The position numbers and the translations under genes were made by a program. The notes beneath the pieces are model-generated. The model searched no databases, was not told the DNA's origin, and saw only the letters and a list, made by a program, of their open reading frames with translations. A stretch of 64,000 nt of DNA. Origin: Solea solea. Its lineage: Eukaryota > Chordata > Actinopteri > Pleuronectiformes > Soleidae. This document shows positions 39,696-51,100 of the stretch, one piece after another (the first letter of the stretch is position 1; each line of letters begins with the position of its first letter). The DNA lies in NCBI RefSeq assembly GCF_958295425.1, contig NC_081146.1:9373485-9437484 (forward strand). Direction: 5' to 3'.

Positions 39696-39844
39696 GTACT
39701 GCATAAGAAAATGGTTTAGTTGGATTGAATTGTATGTTTATGGTTACTGAATGATTGGAGAATAAATGTTTTATTTTTAGGAACTTTGGAGAACCATCTC
39801 ATTCACACATACTGGAACTAGCAAGCAGCAGCCACACAATAATA

Positions 39845-40155
39845 AAGCGATACATCACGATATCTGTCTAACTGAAGAAAACAAAATGTCTGTGAAAAGT
39901 TAATTTATTCACAAACATAGAGAACAAAGTGCATTAAGTCGATGTATGCTGTAAACTCTTAAGTTTCCCTCTTTCATTTGAGCAGCTCGGACACGAGGAG
40001 ACATGAAGTAGAGTGAAACTGGCAGGAACTGTTTACTTTAGAGCGCCTTCATTTGTTAATTAAAATATCAATATTTGCCCTGGTGTGTCGATTATCGTAT
40101 TGCACGAGGAAGGACGAAGATATATCACTGAATCGATATTTTGACCCACCCCGAG
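39845..40155. mobile_element. Probable short inverted-repeat element (ATATCGATATTTTG type)
   Basis: It starts near AAAGCGATACATCACGATAT and ends near GAATCGATATTTTGACCCAC followed by CCC. It has the pattern of a short fish element with CGATAT-rich ends. Boundaries are approximate. Confidence 0.35.
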
Positions 40156-40769
40156 TGCGCATGGATATACTGTGACAGCGTCACAGCCAAAATGAACCCA
40201 TCCTGTGCAGAGGTCCAGTAGCCGTGGGTCAGACACCCTCCATTCTCCCCCTACTACAGCCACTGATAATGGCTGTAGTCTAAAGAAATGATGGTGATGC
40301 TGATATTGAACAAGAATTCGAATGACATGCAAAGATGAAGGCTATTATAGCTGATAATGACCATGTTTTTGAAATAACAATAAAATAGGTATTAGGTATA
40401 ATATCATGATATATACACACTTTGGCTGTAGCTTGTTGTAAAAAAGGTTAAGTGTGTATTATGAGAGACAGGAGGAAAAATGGAGACGTGAAAAAACAAG
40501 AGAGCGTGTAGAAAGCTTCAGTTTTTGAGGCCCTACAGAAGCATAAATAATACATCGCTAAAACCTCTTATTCTCTAAATTTTAAATGGCTAGCTGTTAT
40601 CAAAAATAACCTGATCTGTGAAGCCTTACAAGGCTTGCACGCAACAGCGAGGCATGTGCAGTATGTTATTTAAAAGAACAAGATGGACTTATATTTTAAT
40701 CTTTCTTTTTTTTTTTTTACAAAATCCTCTCAATTTATTATTAAGACAGAGGAGAAGGAGCAACAAGGC

Positions 40770-41190
40770 AGAGACAGAGGAGAGAGAGAGACCATGAGCA
40801 GGTGTATGATAGAGACAGGGAGAAAACAGATTAACATAATAGGCCACAACAAAAGAACACAGATGAATTACACAGTGAAAATGATAAAGCAACAGAAAAA
40901 CAATTACATAAGTTAGTTAAAACAGACTGAGCCAGCACAATAAAACCAGAACAAGAAAAAACTGTAAAAGGCAAAAAGAAATGGGGGACAAAAAAGGGGG
41001 CGAGAGAAAAAGAGAGAATAACAGGGTAGAGACAGAGGAGAGAGAGTACATAAGAATGGCACAGTATAAGGATAAAACAATAAAACAAGTATTTTAAAAT
41101 ACACTAAGCCTGCACAATAAAACCAAAACAGGTAAAAATGGTAAAAAGAGAAATGGTGGACAGGTGAGAGGTGGGGGACAAAAGTGAGGG
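40770..41190. repeat. Diverged long tandem duplication
   Basis: Two blocks repeat in the same order. GACAGAGGAGAGAGAG occurs near 40,770 and 41,033. A GCACAATAAAACCARAACA segment followed by GTAAAA and an AAATGG(G/T)GGACA segment occurs near 40,935 and 41,113. The unit is roughly 180-260 bp with indels and is A/G-rich on the + strand. Confidence 0.6.
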
Positions 41191-41224
41191 GATGTAGACG
41201 GTGTTTAAATAAAGGTTAGGTGCA

Positions 41225-41640
41225 TATGAGAGAGGGAGGAAACAATTCAATTGAGGGCAGGACATAAGAACAAATAATAATGTTAAAGTAAAGAGGACAA
41301 AACAATACAACAATTTAATTGGTAATTTAAGATAATCGATCACAGTCCAAGGTGTCTTTCCTAACTAGTGCTAAAAGCCAACGAGAAGAGATAAGTCTTG
41401 ACTACTATACCAGCTACTCGTGCCAGAGTAGCTGGTCAGCTGACCTCAGAGCTCTGCCTGGAGTGTGGAGCTTCAAGAGTTCTGTCAGATATACAGGTGC
41501 CGGACCATTAAAACATTTAAAAACAAGTCAGAAGATCTTACTTTTCTTAAAATGATGAATCCTAATGTAGACACAGAGCCAGTGTAAAGAGGCAAGCACA
41601 GGAGTGAATGATACGCTCTCTACGAACATAATTACATGTA
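41225..41640 (+). repeat. Dispersed retroelement-derived repeat
   Basis: The blocks GCTGACCTCAGAGCTCTGCC, TGGAGTGTGGAGCTTC, CCGGACCATTAAAACATTTA and ACAGAGCCAGTGTAAAG match, in order, a widespread teleost repeat. Only fragments of frame remain. Confidence 0.45.
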
Positions 41641-42639
41641 GTTATATGTAGATCATTGAGGAGTTTCAAGGGTTCAAACAATTAGTCATATGTTTCTTAT
41701 TGATCCTTCCCTAAGGACTCTTATCCCAACAACTGCAGACAGGCCCATTACTCCAAAAGACAAGCTTATAGACAGTAGGGCCTGATAAAGCTGGATCAAT
41801 GCCACTGATCACCTCCCACATTATACTATGAATTAGTATGGATAAGCACAGAGGACTGGAAAAGACAGAGAGGGCATTCATGTTGAATGAAAGCTCTTAA
41901 ACAGCGTTTCAGCTTGAATAAACAAAAAGTCTGATGTAACTATCCCTTGAGCCACAGCCCGGTGAGGGAAGACGATGGAGAGGGAAACCCCAAAGTACTC
42001 CATTCGTAAATTAATAATCCCTCAAATTAAACAGTGACTACTTTAGCCATAAAGTTGAAAGAGCTCTGCATCTCTCAGCACTAGATGAACAGTCCATGTC
42101 AGTCACACGTGTGGCCATGTGGGGGTGTAAAGCTTATTACACTTCATAAAACTGTGGATGGATGAAAACGATCCTTCCCACTGGTGGGATTAAAATATAT
42201 AAAATTTGGAAGGTCTTGAGGGAGAAGCTAAAAACTTTTTTTTTCTTCATTATACTATGTTGATTGCCAGTGTGTGAAGTAGGAAAAAAATAAGTGCCAG
42301 TGCTCCCCTTATCCTTATGAGACGTGAATGTCTGTCAGTATTACTAAATCACTGAACACTAAAGTATGACATTTCTCAGTAAATAAAAGTTACTTTATAC
42401 TTGTATTTAGTCCATATGCTGTGTCCTCATGCTTTGCCAACGTGTATATTTAGATTATCCGTAACATTTCCAAAAATCATTTAAACTTCAAGCACACAGT
42501 CCATTTTATTTTGATGTCTAGGACACAAATTTGGCAGTAAGTAAGGGAATATACCTTACTGTAACATTAGAAAACATTTCCAATAGATATTGATTTTGTT
42601 TAACAATAAAAATAAAAACTCTAGACGCCATATACAAAC

Positions 42640-42790
42640 ACAAGACTCATGGACAGATAACCTGAACCGAGTACCGGCACAAGATGCCGGTTCTCAAAAA
42701 AGTAAAATGAAGAAGTGCTGGTTCTGCATCTCAAATAGTACTGGTCCACTTCAAACACTGGTCATTACATCAGAACAGGATCTGCATGCC
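42640..42790. repeat. Dispersed repeat with short palindrome
   Basis: A hairpin-forming ACCGGCACAAGATGCCGGT at about 42,674-42,692 sits inside a block with GTGCTGGTTCTGCATCTCA that looks dispersed. No gene. Confidence 0.3.
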
Positions 42791-43770
42791 AAACTCTGCT
42801 CCACAGCCTGTCTGATTTAACTGAGATTTAACCTAATCTGTACTAATCTGTCATCCTGATACTTTTGAGTGTTCACATTATGATGGAACCATTTACTACA
42901 GCAATATGTAATCTAACATGCAGCCATCTTCAAGAGGCATTTACGATCATATCACATCTCCATCAGCAGATGCAGTCGGCTCACTTCCTTATTTACATAG
43001 AGTGCATAATTACTTTGCACAACAATTTACTCTTAGCACTCAGAGAATAGCTGCTGACAAAGGTAACTGATATCAACACTTCAGAACAGACACTAAATCG
43101 ACCTTGAGGCGAGACTGCTTCATCAAGCTTTCTTTTCTGTTTTGCTCATGTTCTTTGTTGCTGATATTTCACTTCAATGTTAAGTGTTCATTTTAAACAC
43201 ATTTCTGTATCAATAACAAATCTGACATAGGACAGAGGCTTTCTGAAAGTCTGAAACACAGGGACTCCCCTCAGACTAATCTAAGAAAAGGGGTCCCCTC
43301 TCAAATTTGCAAAATTTCTGAATGTATATGTTATGTATGTTAGGTATGGATTTAGATTATTATTATTGGGGTTTTTTTTTTTTAAACAACTGTTAATATT
43401 ATGAGACGGGGATATAAATTGGCCCTGTGAGAAGAGGTTGGTGCTTGTTAACACTGGTGTCAGACGGTGCAAAGACAACCAGGCTCCCCAGGAAACTCAC
43501 TGTGGTCAAACTATCTGACGCTGAAATTTAACACCCTCCTTACGAAGCCTTTTTAAAGTGATGATGTGACAATGATTCAGGCTGATTTGCAAGGACATTA
43601 ACATCCGGTTTTCAAAATAAAACACGGAGAGCACTGTGTCTCGTTTGAAAGCACATCTTTGAATTGGGAAAATAACGAAAATCCTCACAGCTACGTTTCA
43701 GAGACATCATAACTGGACTTTGCACAACTGCATAGAGAGAAAATGTGTTCAGCACATTTCTAGTGGACTG

Positions 43771-44280
43771 GATTTCAGACATTTTTTACTGCGCAGTTTT
43801 AGAGAAATTTCAAGTTGACAGTCGCATATTCACACTTTTTAATTCAACACAATTACCAACTTTGAGATTTTCCATATGTAATATTTTTCGGCCCTATATG
43901 ACTACCTTAAATCAGAGATATTTACTGTACATTTTTTTGAGAAATTTAAAGTTAAATGTCCCATATAGGCACATTTTAATTCACCTAAATTATCATTATA
44001 TTATCATATCACTTACCATGAGATGTAATAATAACTACATTTCCCATAAGCTCTGGACAAGACTGACTAGGTTGTGTTCAGAACATCTACAGTATGACTA
44101 CTAGCATACTGTAAATCAGACATTTTTAATGTACACTTTTGGAGAACTTTCAAATTAAATGTCCCATATCTGCACATTTTAATTGAACAATGATAAACTA
44201 CATTTTCCATAAGTTCTGACCAGTACTGACACGTTGTGTTCAGGACATTTATGGCTACTATCATACTGTAAACCAGAATT
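43771..44280 (+). repeat. Diverged tandem array of about 140-205-bp units
   Basis: Repeated starts occur near 43,771 (GATTTCAGACATTTTTTACT), 43,909 (AAATCAGAGATATTTACTGT), 44,113 (AAATCAGACATTTTTAATGT) and 44,270 (AAACCAGAATT). Each full unit goes on through GAGAAMTTTMAARTT, then CCCATATNNGCACATTTTAA, and in the later units a CTACATTTYCCATAAG segment. Three full units and a partial one. Short frames inside them are not genes. Confidence 0.7.
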
Positions 44281-44699
44281 CAGTGTAGCAGGTCCCTACC
44301 CTTTAGTCTATATTTAAATTGTAATGTAATAATGTAGTGTTTTTTAAGTATTTTCCGAAAAGTTATGGTGCATTGATCATCAGGGCCACGGTAAAAATGT
44401 TTGTTCTGGAGCATTTATATTGTGCCTTATTGCTCTGAGAGTAGTGGGAGGACAGCACAATCACACACACCTCCAATATCCCTGTAATATCTTTGACAAC
44501 ATAACACATATCTATGTGTGTTAGTTTTTTCCACTTACATTCTACATCTAATAGTTTTGAAAAACTTTGACATAGGTTTTTATTGGCTTGAACGTTCATT
44601 TAACGTTAATTATTTGCTAAAGGACACGATAACAAATGCACAACCCCTTGTATTCTATGTATGTGTAAGTTCGGATGACTCACCAACACAACTGTTGTT

Positions 44700-44923
44700 C
44701 AACATGTGGCACTTGGTAGAGACACTCCTTCCATCCAGAAATCTGAACCCTGGGCGGGCTGTTATTGTTGAGCAGCTCCTTCACTTCCCTGTCTCTCAGT
44801 CAGCGCTGCTGCTAACAGGGTCGTAAGCCACAGTAGCACCTGGCAATGCAACCACCCGAAACATACGGTTAAAGTCATATTTACACATTCGTTGCCGGGT
44901 TTTTATTTCTTTCCTCTGTCATC
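44700..44923 (+). promoter_or_regulatory. dgat1: dgat1 proximal promoter and 5' untranslated region
   Basis: Immediately upstream of the start codon. Composition becomes less AT-rich towards a CpG-containing first exon. A GGGCGGG Sp1-type box lies at 44,752-44,758. No clear TATA box is placed to define one start site, as is common for broadly expressed metabolic genes. The context ATCATGG is a fair vertebrate initiation context. The transcription start itself cannot be fixed from sequence. Confidence 0.4.
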
Positions 44924-45165
44924 ATGGGTGACTCGAACGCGGTCGACGCCGGTCGGACACGCCGGAGAAGGACGAAATTTGCGGCGGGGAGAGGAGTGAC
45001 AGCGCAGGCGGTGAACGGGAGCTCTGCGGCGGAGTGTCACAGCTCCAGTCCCGCTGGAGTTAGCAACAGTGACACTAATGGGCTGAAGAAAAAACGCGAC
45101 CATTCACTGGAGACTTCAAAGAGTGAGAAAAAGCAACGCAGGAATGACATAAGTGACCGTCTGAG
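44924..45165 (+). CDS. dgat1: dgat1 exon 1: start codon and cytosolic N-terminus
   Basis: Residues 1-80 plus two bases of the next codon. The stretch is hydrophilic, with an Arg cluster near the start as in other DGAT1 proteins and a Lys/Arg-rich second half ([10 protein letters not shown] and SEKKQRRND). It is CpG-rich. The donor is GTCAGT. This is the least conserved part of the family, so the ATG choice rests on the MGD start, the Arg cluster and the absence of a better upstream ATG. Confidence 0.9.
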
Positions 45166-48100
45166 GTCAGTCTCCAAACTCTCACAAGTTTTTAGTTTGT
45201 GGGGGAAAAGTTAAGTTTGTTGTTTTTGTTAGCAAAAAGTTAATAGCACTAACAGCTAGTGTTTCATGACTTTAATCTTACATCAGTTTGACGCAGCTGG
45301 TGCTGTTTCCGGGTGGAAACGGGTGGTCCGCGCACCACAGAGATATGTTGGTGACGTTCATTCACTGTTGGCAAAATAACTACAACTTCAGGACATGATC
45401 TCTGTGACTATCTTACAAGATATTGACCTGAAATACCAGTTCGGGCACATGGAGAAATCACAGGTGCAAAAAAGTCCACTTTTCGGCTACATCTATGTAA
45501 TAATAAGGACAAAAAATATATATAAAGTCAAATAAATCTTTTATGTCACTTTAAAAAGGTGTCATTGTTGTCAGACAGCAGACAGTCCATACAGTTAACT
45601 GAGAAAAGGGGTGGACTTGAAACAGGTGCTAAAGTTAAAGGTCCAGTCTGTAACATAAAGTGTTTAAAGTGTTTTATTAAAGTTGAGTAGGCTGTTTTCC
45701 TAAGTGTATCATCATTTTAAAAATGTATTTGCTTTGCAATTCCGTTTTTCTATAGCAGCTCAAACAAAATGTGCTTGTCACGTTTTGCAGCTGAAGTTTA
45801 TTGTGCACATTTATGTTCACACAAACCTGACGCCCAAACCAAGGAAAGAGAAGGATGACATGGCAGTGAGTGGAGGGAGTTGTTGAAGTGTGTTTACACA
45901 CTGGGTCACTGTAGTTCCTTGACAGGTTAGGAAAAGGAAAGAAGAACAGTAAAAGTAAAACAGTATCCAGTATCCTCAACAGCACCTAGAGCTTATTGCT
46001 CTATTAAGGTATTGATCAGAAAAAGGGTGATTATATGAGGTTTAGGTTATGATACCACAAGTGACTGAGTCCCACCCAGGATAGTTCATGTAATCGTGAA
46101 CTATCCCTTTAAAACTAGTCAATAAATGGTAAATACAAGATAAGCATAGTCAAACATTTGCCCCAGGATAACAATACATGTGCCTTTACATACTACTACT
46201 AAAACAATTTCATACAGACTTACAGCAGGTGTCTTATCAATATCTGTTAAAGTTTTTTTTTTGTGTTTGTTTTAGTTGTTTTAACAGACTAACAATAATT
46301 AGGCTTGTTTGAATCATTGTTACAAACAGATCTGCAGTCTTTACATTTCAACCACACTAGCATTCCATACCTACGTCAGGAACATGTTCTGTCATTTAAA
46401 AACAAAAAGTTATGTTTAAATAATAAAAGATCATACTGAGACACAGCTAGACCTGTTCATAATGATTCATAAAGGATGGTATTATATTATATGGCTTTAA
46501 TTTTAGACATTTATTGGTGCCTGTTGTAGCGTATAGTCCTCACAGTAACTTAACGTGTGGCAGTGAGTGACCAGTGGACATCTCTGACAGCAGTCTAGAA
46601 TCAACACTGCTGCCAAGGGACATCACTGTCATTTGCTAATAGATGTATGTCAATGAAGGTCAGTGATTATCAAAACCTGGCCCATGGGCTTAATGTGGCC
46701 TTGCAAAAACAATATTTGCTACCCACTCTCTTCTTTTCACGCTATCAATTTTGGATGGAGAGATAAAATCCTCAAACAACACAGCTTTACAAATACATGT
46801 CTTGTTATGTGAAATTAAGCACTAAAACACAGTAATATGTCATATAAAGTAGTCAGAGTTAGTTGGCCCGTCATTGATCAAAACTGAAAATAAAAATGCT
46901 TCACAGCTGAACCTAATTTGCGACTCCCTTGTTTTTCTGTCCTAACTATAACTGACAGTTAACACCAATATCAGTGTAGGTCCACTAACCAACAATGCAT
47001 TAATTTTCTTCATATTACCCTTTGATGTGCAGTCATTATTTTCCATGTGTCAAAACAAAACTCTACATAAGCATTATTAATAGTCATATTTCTCTTGAAT
47101 GATCAATGATTGTATCTATTTCTGTAGCTGTCACAAATCACAGGAGTCCCTGCTGAGTTCAGCCAGTGGATACAGTAACTACAGAGGAATCCTCAATTGG
47201 TGTGTGGTGATGCTGGTAAGATATGAGTGCACACACAAAGAAACACAAATACAAAATCACACACTGTGTACAGAAATGTGATAATTCTGCAAGAAAAACA
47301 AAACATTCAGTGTTTTGGCTCTCCAGCTTGGTAAAACCCTGTGTGACTTATGCAAACAGCATTAAAAAAACTCTCTTATGCCGTAATGTGAACTGGTAAT
47401 GTGATGTATACAAGTGTTTAGGACACAAGATTTGCATGTACAGTACTTCCTTGTAATATGATTGCAACATTATGAGTTTCACTGCAGCAGCACAGACATT
47501 TCAGTGAACCGTGTTCAGCAGGTTAGTTCAGATGTAAAAAAAAATCACGTTTTTTAGATTATGCGGGAGGAGGTTTGATTACTGAGCACATCCACTAGAA
47601 TTGGTCGTTTTCATGTGACATCACGCTCCTTTGGGACCGCCTACTGGAGGGCAAAAAACGGCTTCATTGACACTCCTGTGTTTTTTATCAAAATACCGGG
47701 CAGTTGTTGCTCCATCGGGTGCACTAATCAACGAGGAGACGAGCCTGGGTTGTGCGTTTACAGGATTCATGTAGGAAAAGAAAATTTAGAGAGAAGAAGA
47801 TTGTTTATTAATGCCATTAGACGAGCCTCTGTCCCTGGGGAAGGAACACAGGAATGGTGACCATCGAAGTACACACGTCTTTGCAGCGATCATTTTATCA
47901 AAGGCAAGTGCATTTATGTGCAGTGATACTGTCAGTGGTGATTTGTTCAGTATAACGTGCACTGTCCAAATTTAATAAACATAATAGTAATATTTAAAAA
48001 CAATCACTCCGCACAGATTACATAGCAGATCTTAGCAATGATAACCTTTTATTTTTGTCATGGCTGATGACCCATAGTCTCTAGACTGGATTTCCTCCTT

Positions 48101-51100
48101 ATTCTCACACACTCCAGGCAACAAGAAGAGGAAAGGCAAGAAAGACATGGAGAGATTTGAGCAGCACATGGAGATTGAAATAACACTTGCATAAAACAAT
48201 TGTGATGAAGTTATCGAACATATCTCTTGGAAATAAAGTCAGGGGTTACAGAAATGGCAGCGAACATGGTCATGAATATTATGCACAAATTTGCTCATGT
48301 CATGACATGTATTAAAATTTGTGAACAGAACTGTAAATAGTAGGTACTTAGGTACTGTATAATGTGGGAAACACTGAGTCCCCTGTGTTGAATAAAACAT
48401 TTCAGGTTTCTACTTTGTTTAGTTTTTGTTTTTTTTTAGACATTCCCCTCAGGCAGTCATTGCAATTCCAACTTGACATTCTTGAATGAGTTGTATCAAA
48501 CTTATGACTTCTTGCGCTTGTAGTGTCTTTTACAGATTCCAGATTTGCACTCCAGGCTGTCCTCATAATACAGGACAGGCACCCCATAGTAACAGCCTTT
48601 CTTCAGATGGTTTGCTGGCATGCTGTGATATACAGTATGTCGATACGTAGATAAAATCCATTGTCACATCGTCGAGGTAGAGCTGAGGCAGACGGTCTGT
48701 TGTTTTAAGTATTTGGAATACGAATGCGAGAGCGGTGAAAGGACTGGTTTGGTTTGGTTTTTTGCCCTCCAGGTCCAGCGGGAGTCATGTGACTGAAAAC
48801 TGTAAAATATTGTAACACTGAAGAATTCTGCTCACCCCTTCTTTACCCATGTGCATCAGGGAACAAGGCAATCAGAGATGGCAGACTTCACCCCATTCAC
48901 ACAACAAGCCTCTGTCGGCCTACTTGTGTAACAGACTCTGTGGTGCAACAGTAGGGTCCCTGACTCCAGATCAGAAGGTTGCTTGTTCAAATCCATGTCA
49001 GGGTCAAAATTCCTGGGCCTCTGTTGCTCATTATTGCATGCAAGTGCGGAAACACAGACAGACCGACAGACAGAGCCACCAAAAGTAATACTCCATGTCA
49101 AAACACACAAAATCTATATTTTCTTTAAATCCTTGCTCCTTGTCTTATGTGGTACCTCCACTGCATCACACAAAATGGCTTTGGTCACTGTTGTCCTCAA
49201 TATAACATAACAACCACCAACTGATCAATAGGTCAGTAGTGCTGTCCACAGGTCACCCAGCACTCTCTGCTGGGCAAAATGACCTCAAACAGTCTGCTGT
49301 GCTTAGAGGTTGTACATTTGCCATAGTATACTTTGTCATTTTACTCTTGAGTAAAAGTTTTACAACGTGTTTACTGTATATTAAACTCAACAACTTGTGC
49401 AACTCTCTCCCCCCCTGTGCCTGAAGTATAAGAGAGGAGGCTAACAAAGCCTTTTGTTAATCCAGAAATCATCTATGAAAGCAGACTTCTGTTTTCAACG
49501 CAGGAGGCTTTCCTTCATTCTCACTGAACTTTTCTCCCAGGCCCGTGCATAGAGCCTTTGTGCTGGGTAATGAGATATTACAATCCATTTGGAAAGAAGG
49601 AGAGTGAGGAGGAGAGATTAAAAAAAAAGAATGGTGGGAGGAGGAGGATAAAGATGGGGAGAAATGGGGTGAGGAGGCAAAAGAGACAGCAGGAAAAAGG
49701 AACAAAAGGTGAGAGAAAAGCATGGAGGAGGACAGGGTTGATATGGAAGGACAACTTTATTCATTTAAGAGGGAAGAAATGACCACAGCAATGATAACGA
49801 AAACATAGACCAGAATAGGGAGCATTGTTGTAGGCGTGGATAGTTTTATCTCTTTTATATATCTCGTGTAATTTTTGTATTTTATTACAGGTGCTGAGTA
49901 ACGCTCGCCTCTTCTTAGAAAACCTTCTGAGGTGAGTACATTTTGAAAAGCATGTTCGTTTTCATTCATTCTCGACCTCTCCACATTAATTATTACCGTG
50001 TATTTTAAGAGGCATCTGTAATGCTGATATTTAGTGTGTCATCTGAAATATGCCAACAATGAGTTTTTTTTTTTACTCATTTTTGAGAAGCTTATTGAGT
50101 TCATTCACAGCAGCTTTTTAATGCCGCAGCAGGAAAAGCACTGGTGTAATCAGTACAACAACAACAACATCTGCATGATTTTCACTGAGGCTCATTGAAG
50201 AAGCTTACTGGGCCACTTAATGGCGCTGAGCCATTCTTATTGTTATTAGACATCTGTGCTCTCTCCTGCTATGATAATTCTTAATTTCTTAATTTATATT
50301 TCTCCTTTTTAATTTGGCGTCTGTTTGTCAGGTATGGTGTGCTGGTCGACCCCATTCAAGTGGTTTCCTTATTTCTGAAGGATCCATACAGCTGGCCAGC
50401 AGTGTGCCTTGTGATTGGTAAGTAAACTCTTTTAAAAAGAAACAGTCAACACTATGGAAAACAGACATTACATCACACGTAAGTGACTCTAACCAGAAGG
50501 TTGGTGGATTGATCCCCATCTCTTCTCGTCCAAATTGCTCCCTGCGTGGGCCATGTCTTAATGATATGTGATAGAAAATAGCGCCGCATGGAGATACGCT
50601 CTATGAATTTGCATGTGAATGGCAAAACTGTCGTGCAAAGCGCTTTGACTGGTCATTGAGCCTAGAAAAGCACTAAATATATACAGACCAGATACACAGA
50701 AGAGCACACTAGATGGTAGACTTTTCTTGTGAAAGTTGAATATATTATTAGTATGAATAATGATTGGATTATATTGTTTTTAGATTGTGTGTAAAACGCC
50801 CCATCATAATAGCTTCAATAAATGATGACGTGGGAGTCCGAGGTAGATTTGTGGAACTGACTGGCCGTGTATAGACAGTAGCCATAAACAATAACATTGA
50901 ACCATTTCAAGTGATGTTCCATTTGTTCCCCATTGTACGACGAAAGTGGTGCGATCTGCCTTATTTCAAGCTGTGCCTTGCTTGAAGACACCCGGGGGTG
51001 CATCCTATATTCAAAGTTCTCTCGTTTATTTTTATGGTATATATTGCAGTGAAAGTCTGCAGTGGTGCAGCTCAGTGTCTCTGGAGGGACAATCACCTGC

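Larger units (their letters stand above)
47607..48800 (+). mobile_element. Inverted-repeat element carrying THAP gene remnants
   Basis: The left end (47,607-47,659) begins GTTTTCATGTGAC and runs to TGGAGGGCAAAAAAC. The right end (48,758-48,800), read in reverse, begins GTTTTCAGTCACATGAC and runs to CTGGAGGGCAAAAAAC. The terminal inverted repeats are thus about 43-53 bp and imperfect. Between them lie a THAP-domain pseudogene on the + strand and a short frame on the minus strand. THAP domains occur in P-element-like and Kolobok transposases, so a DNA transposon origin is plausible. No clear TTAA or 8-bp target duplication was found, so the superfamily is unresolved. Confidence 0.6.
47216..49890 (+). 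other. dgat1 intron 2
   Basis: Phase 0 intron of 2,675 bp. It contains the THAP-bearing inverted-repeat element (47,607-48,800), a tRNA-Trp-like sequence (48,934-49,006) and a purine-rich tract at about 49,595-49,740. Confidence 0.85.

Noticed and set aside
40689..41343. Series of hydrophobic minus-strand frames resembling membrane proteins
   Set aside because: They are the complement of A/G-rich repeat sequence; the Leu/Phe/Ser bias is compositional.
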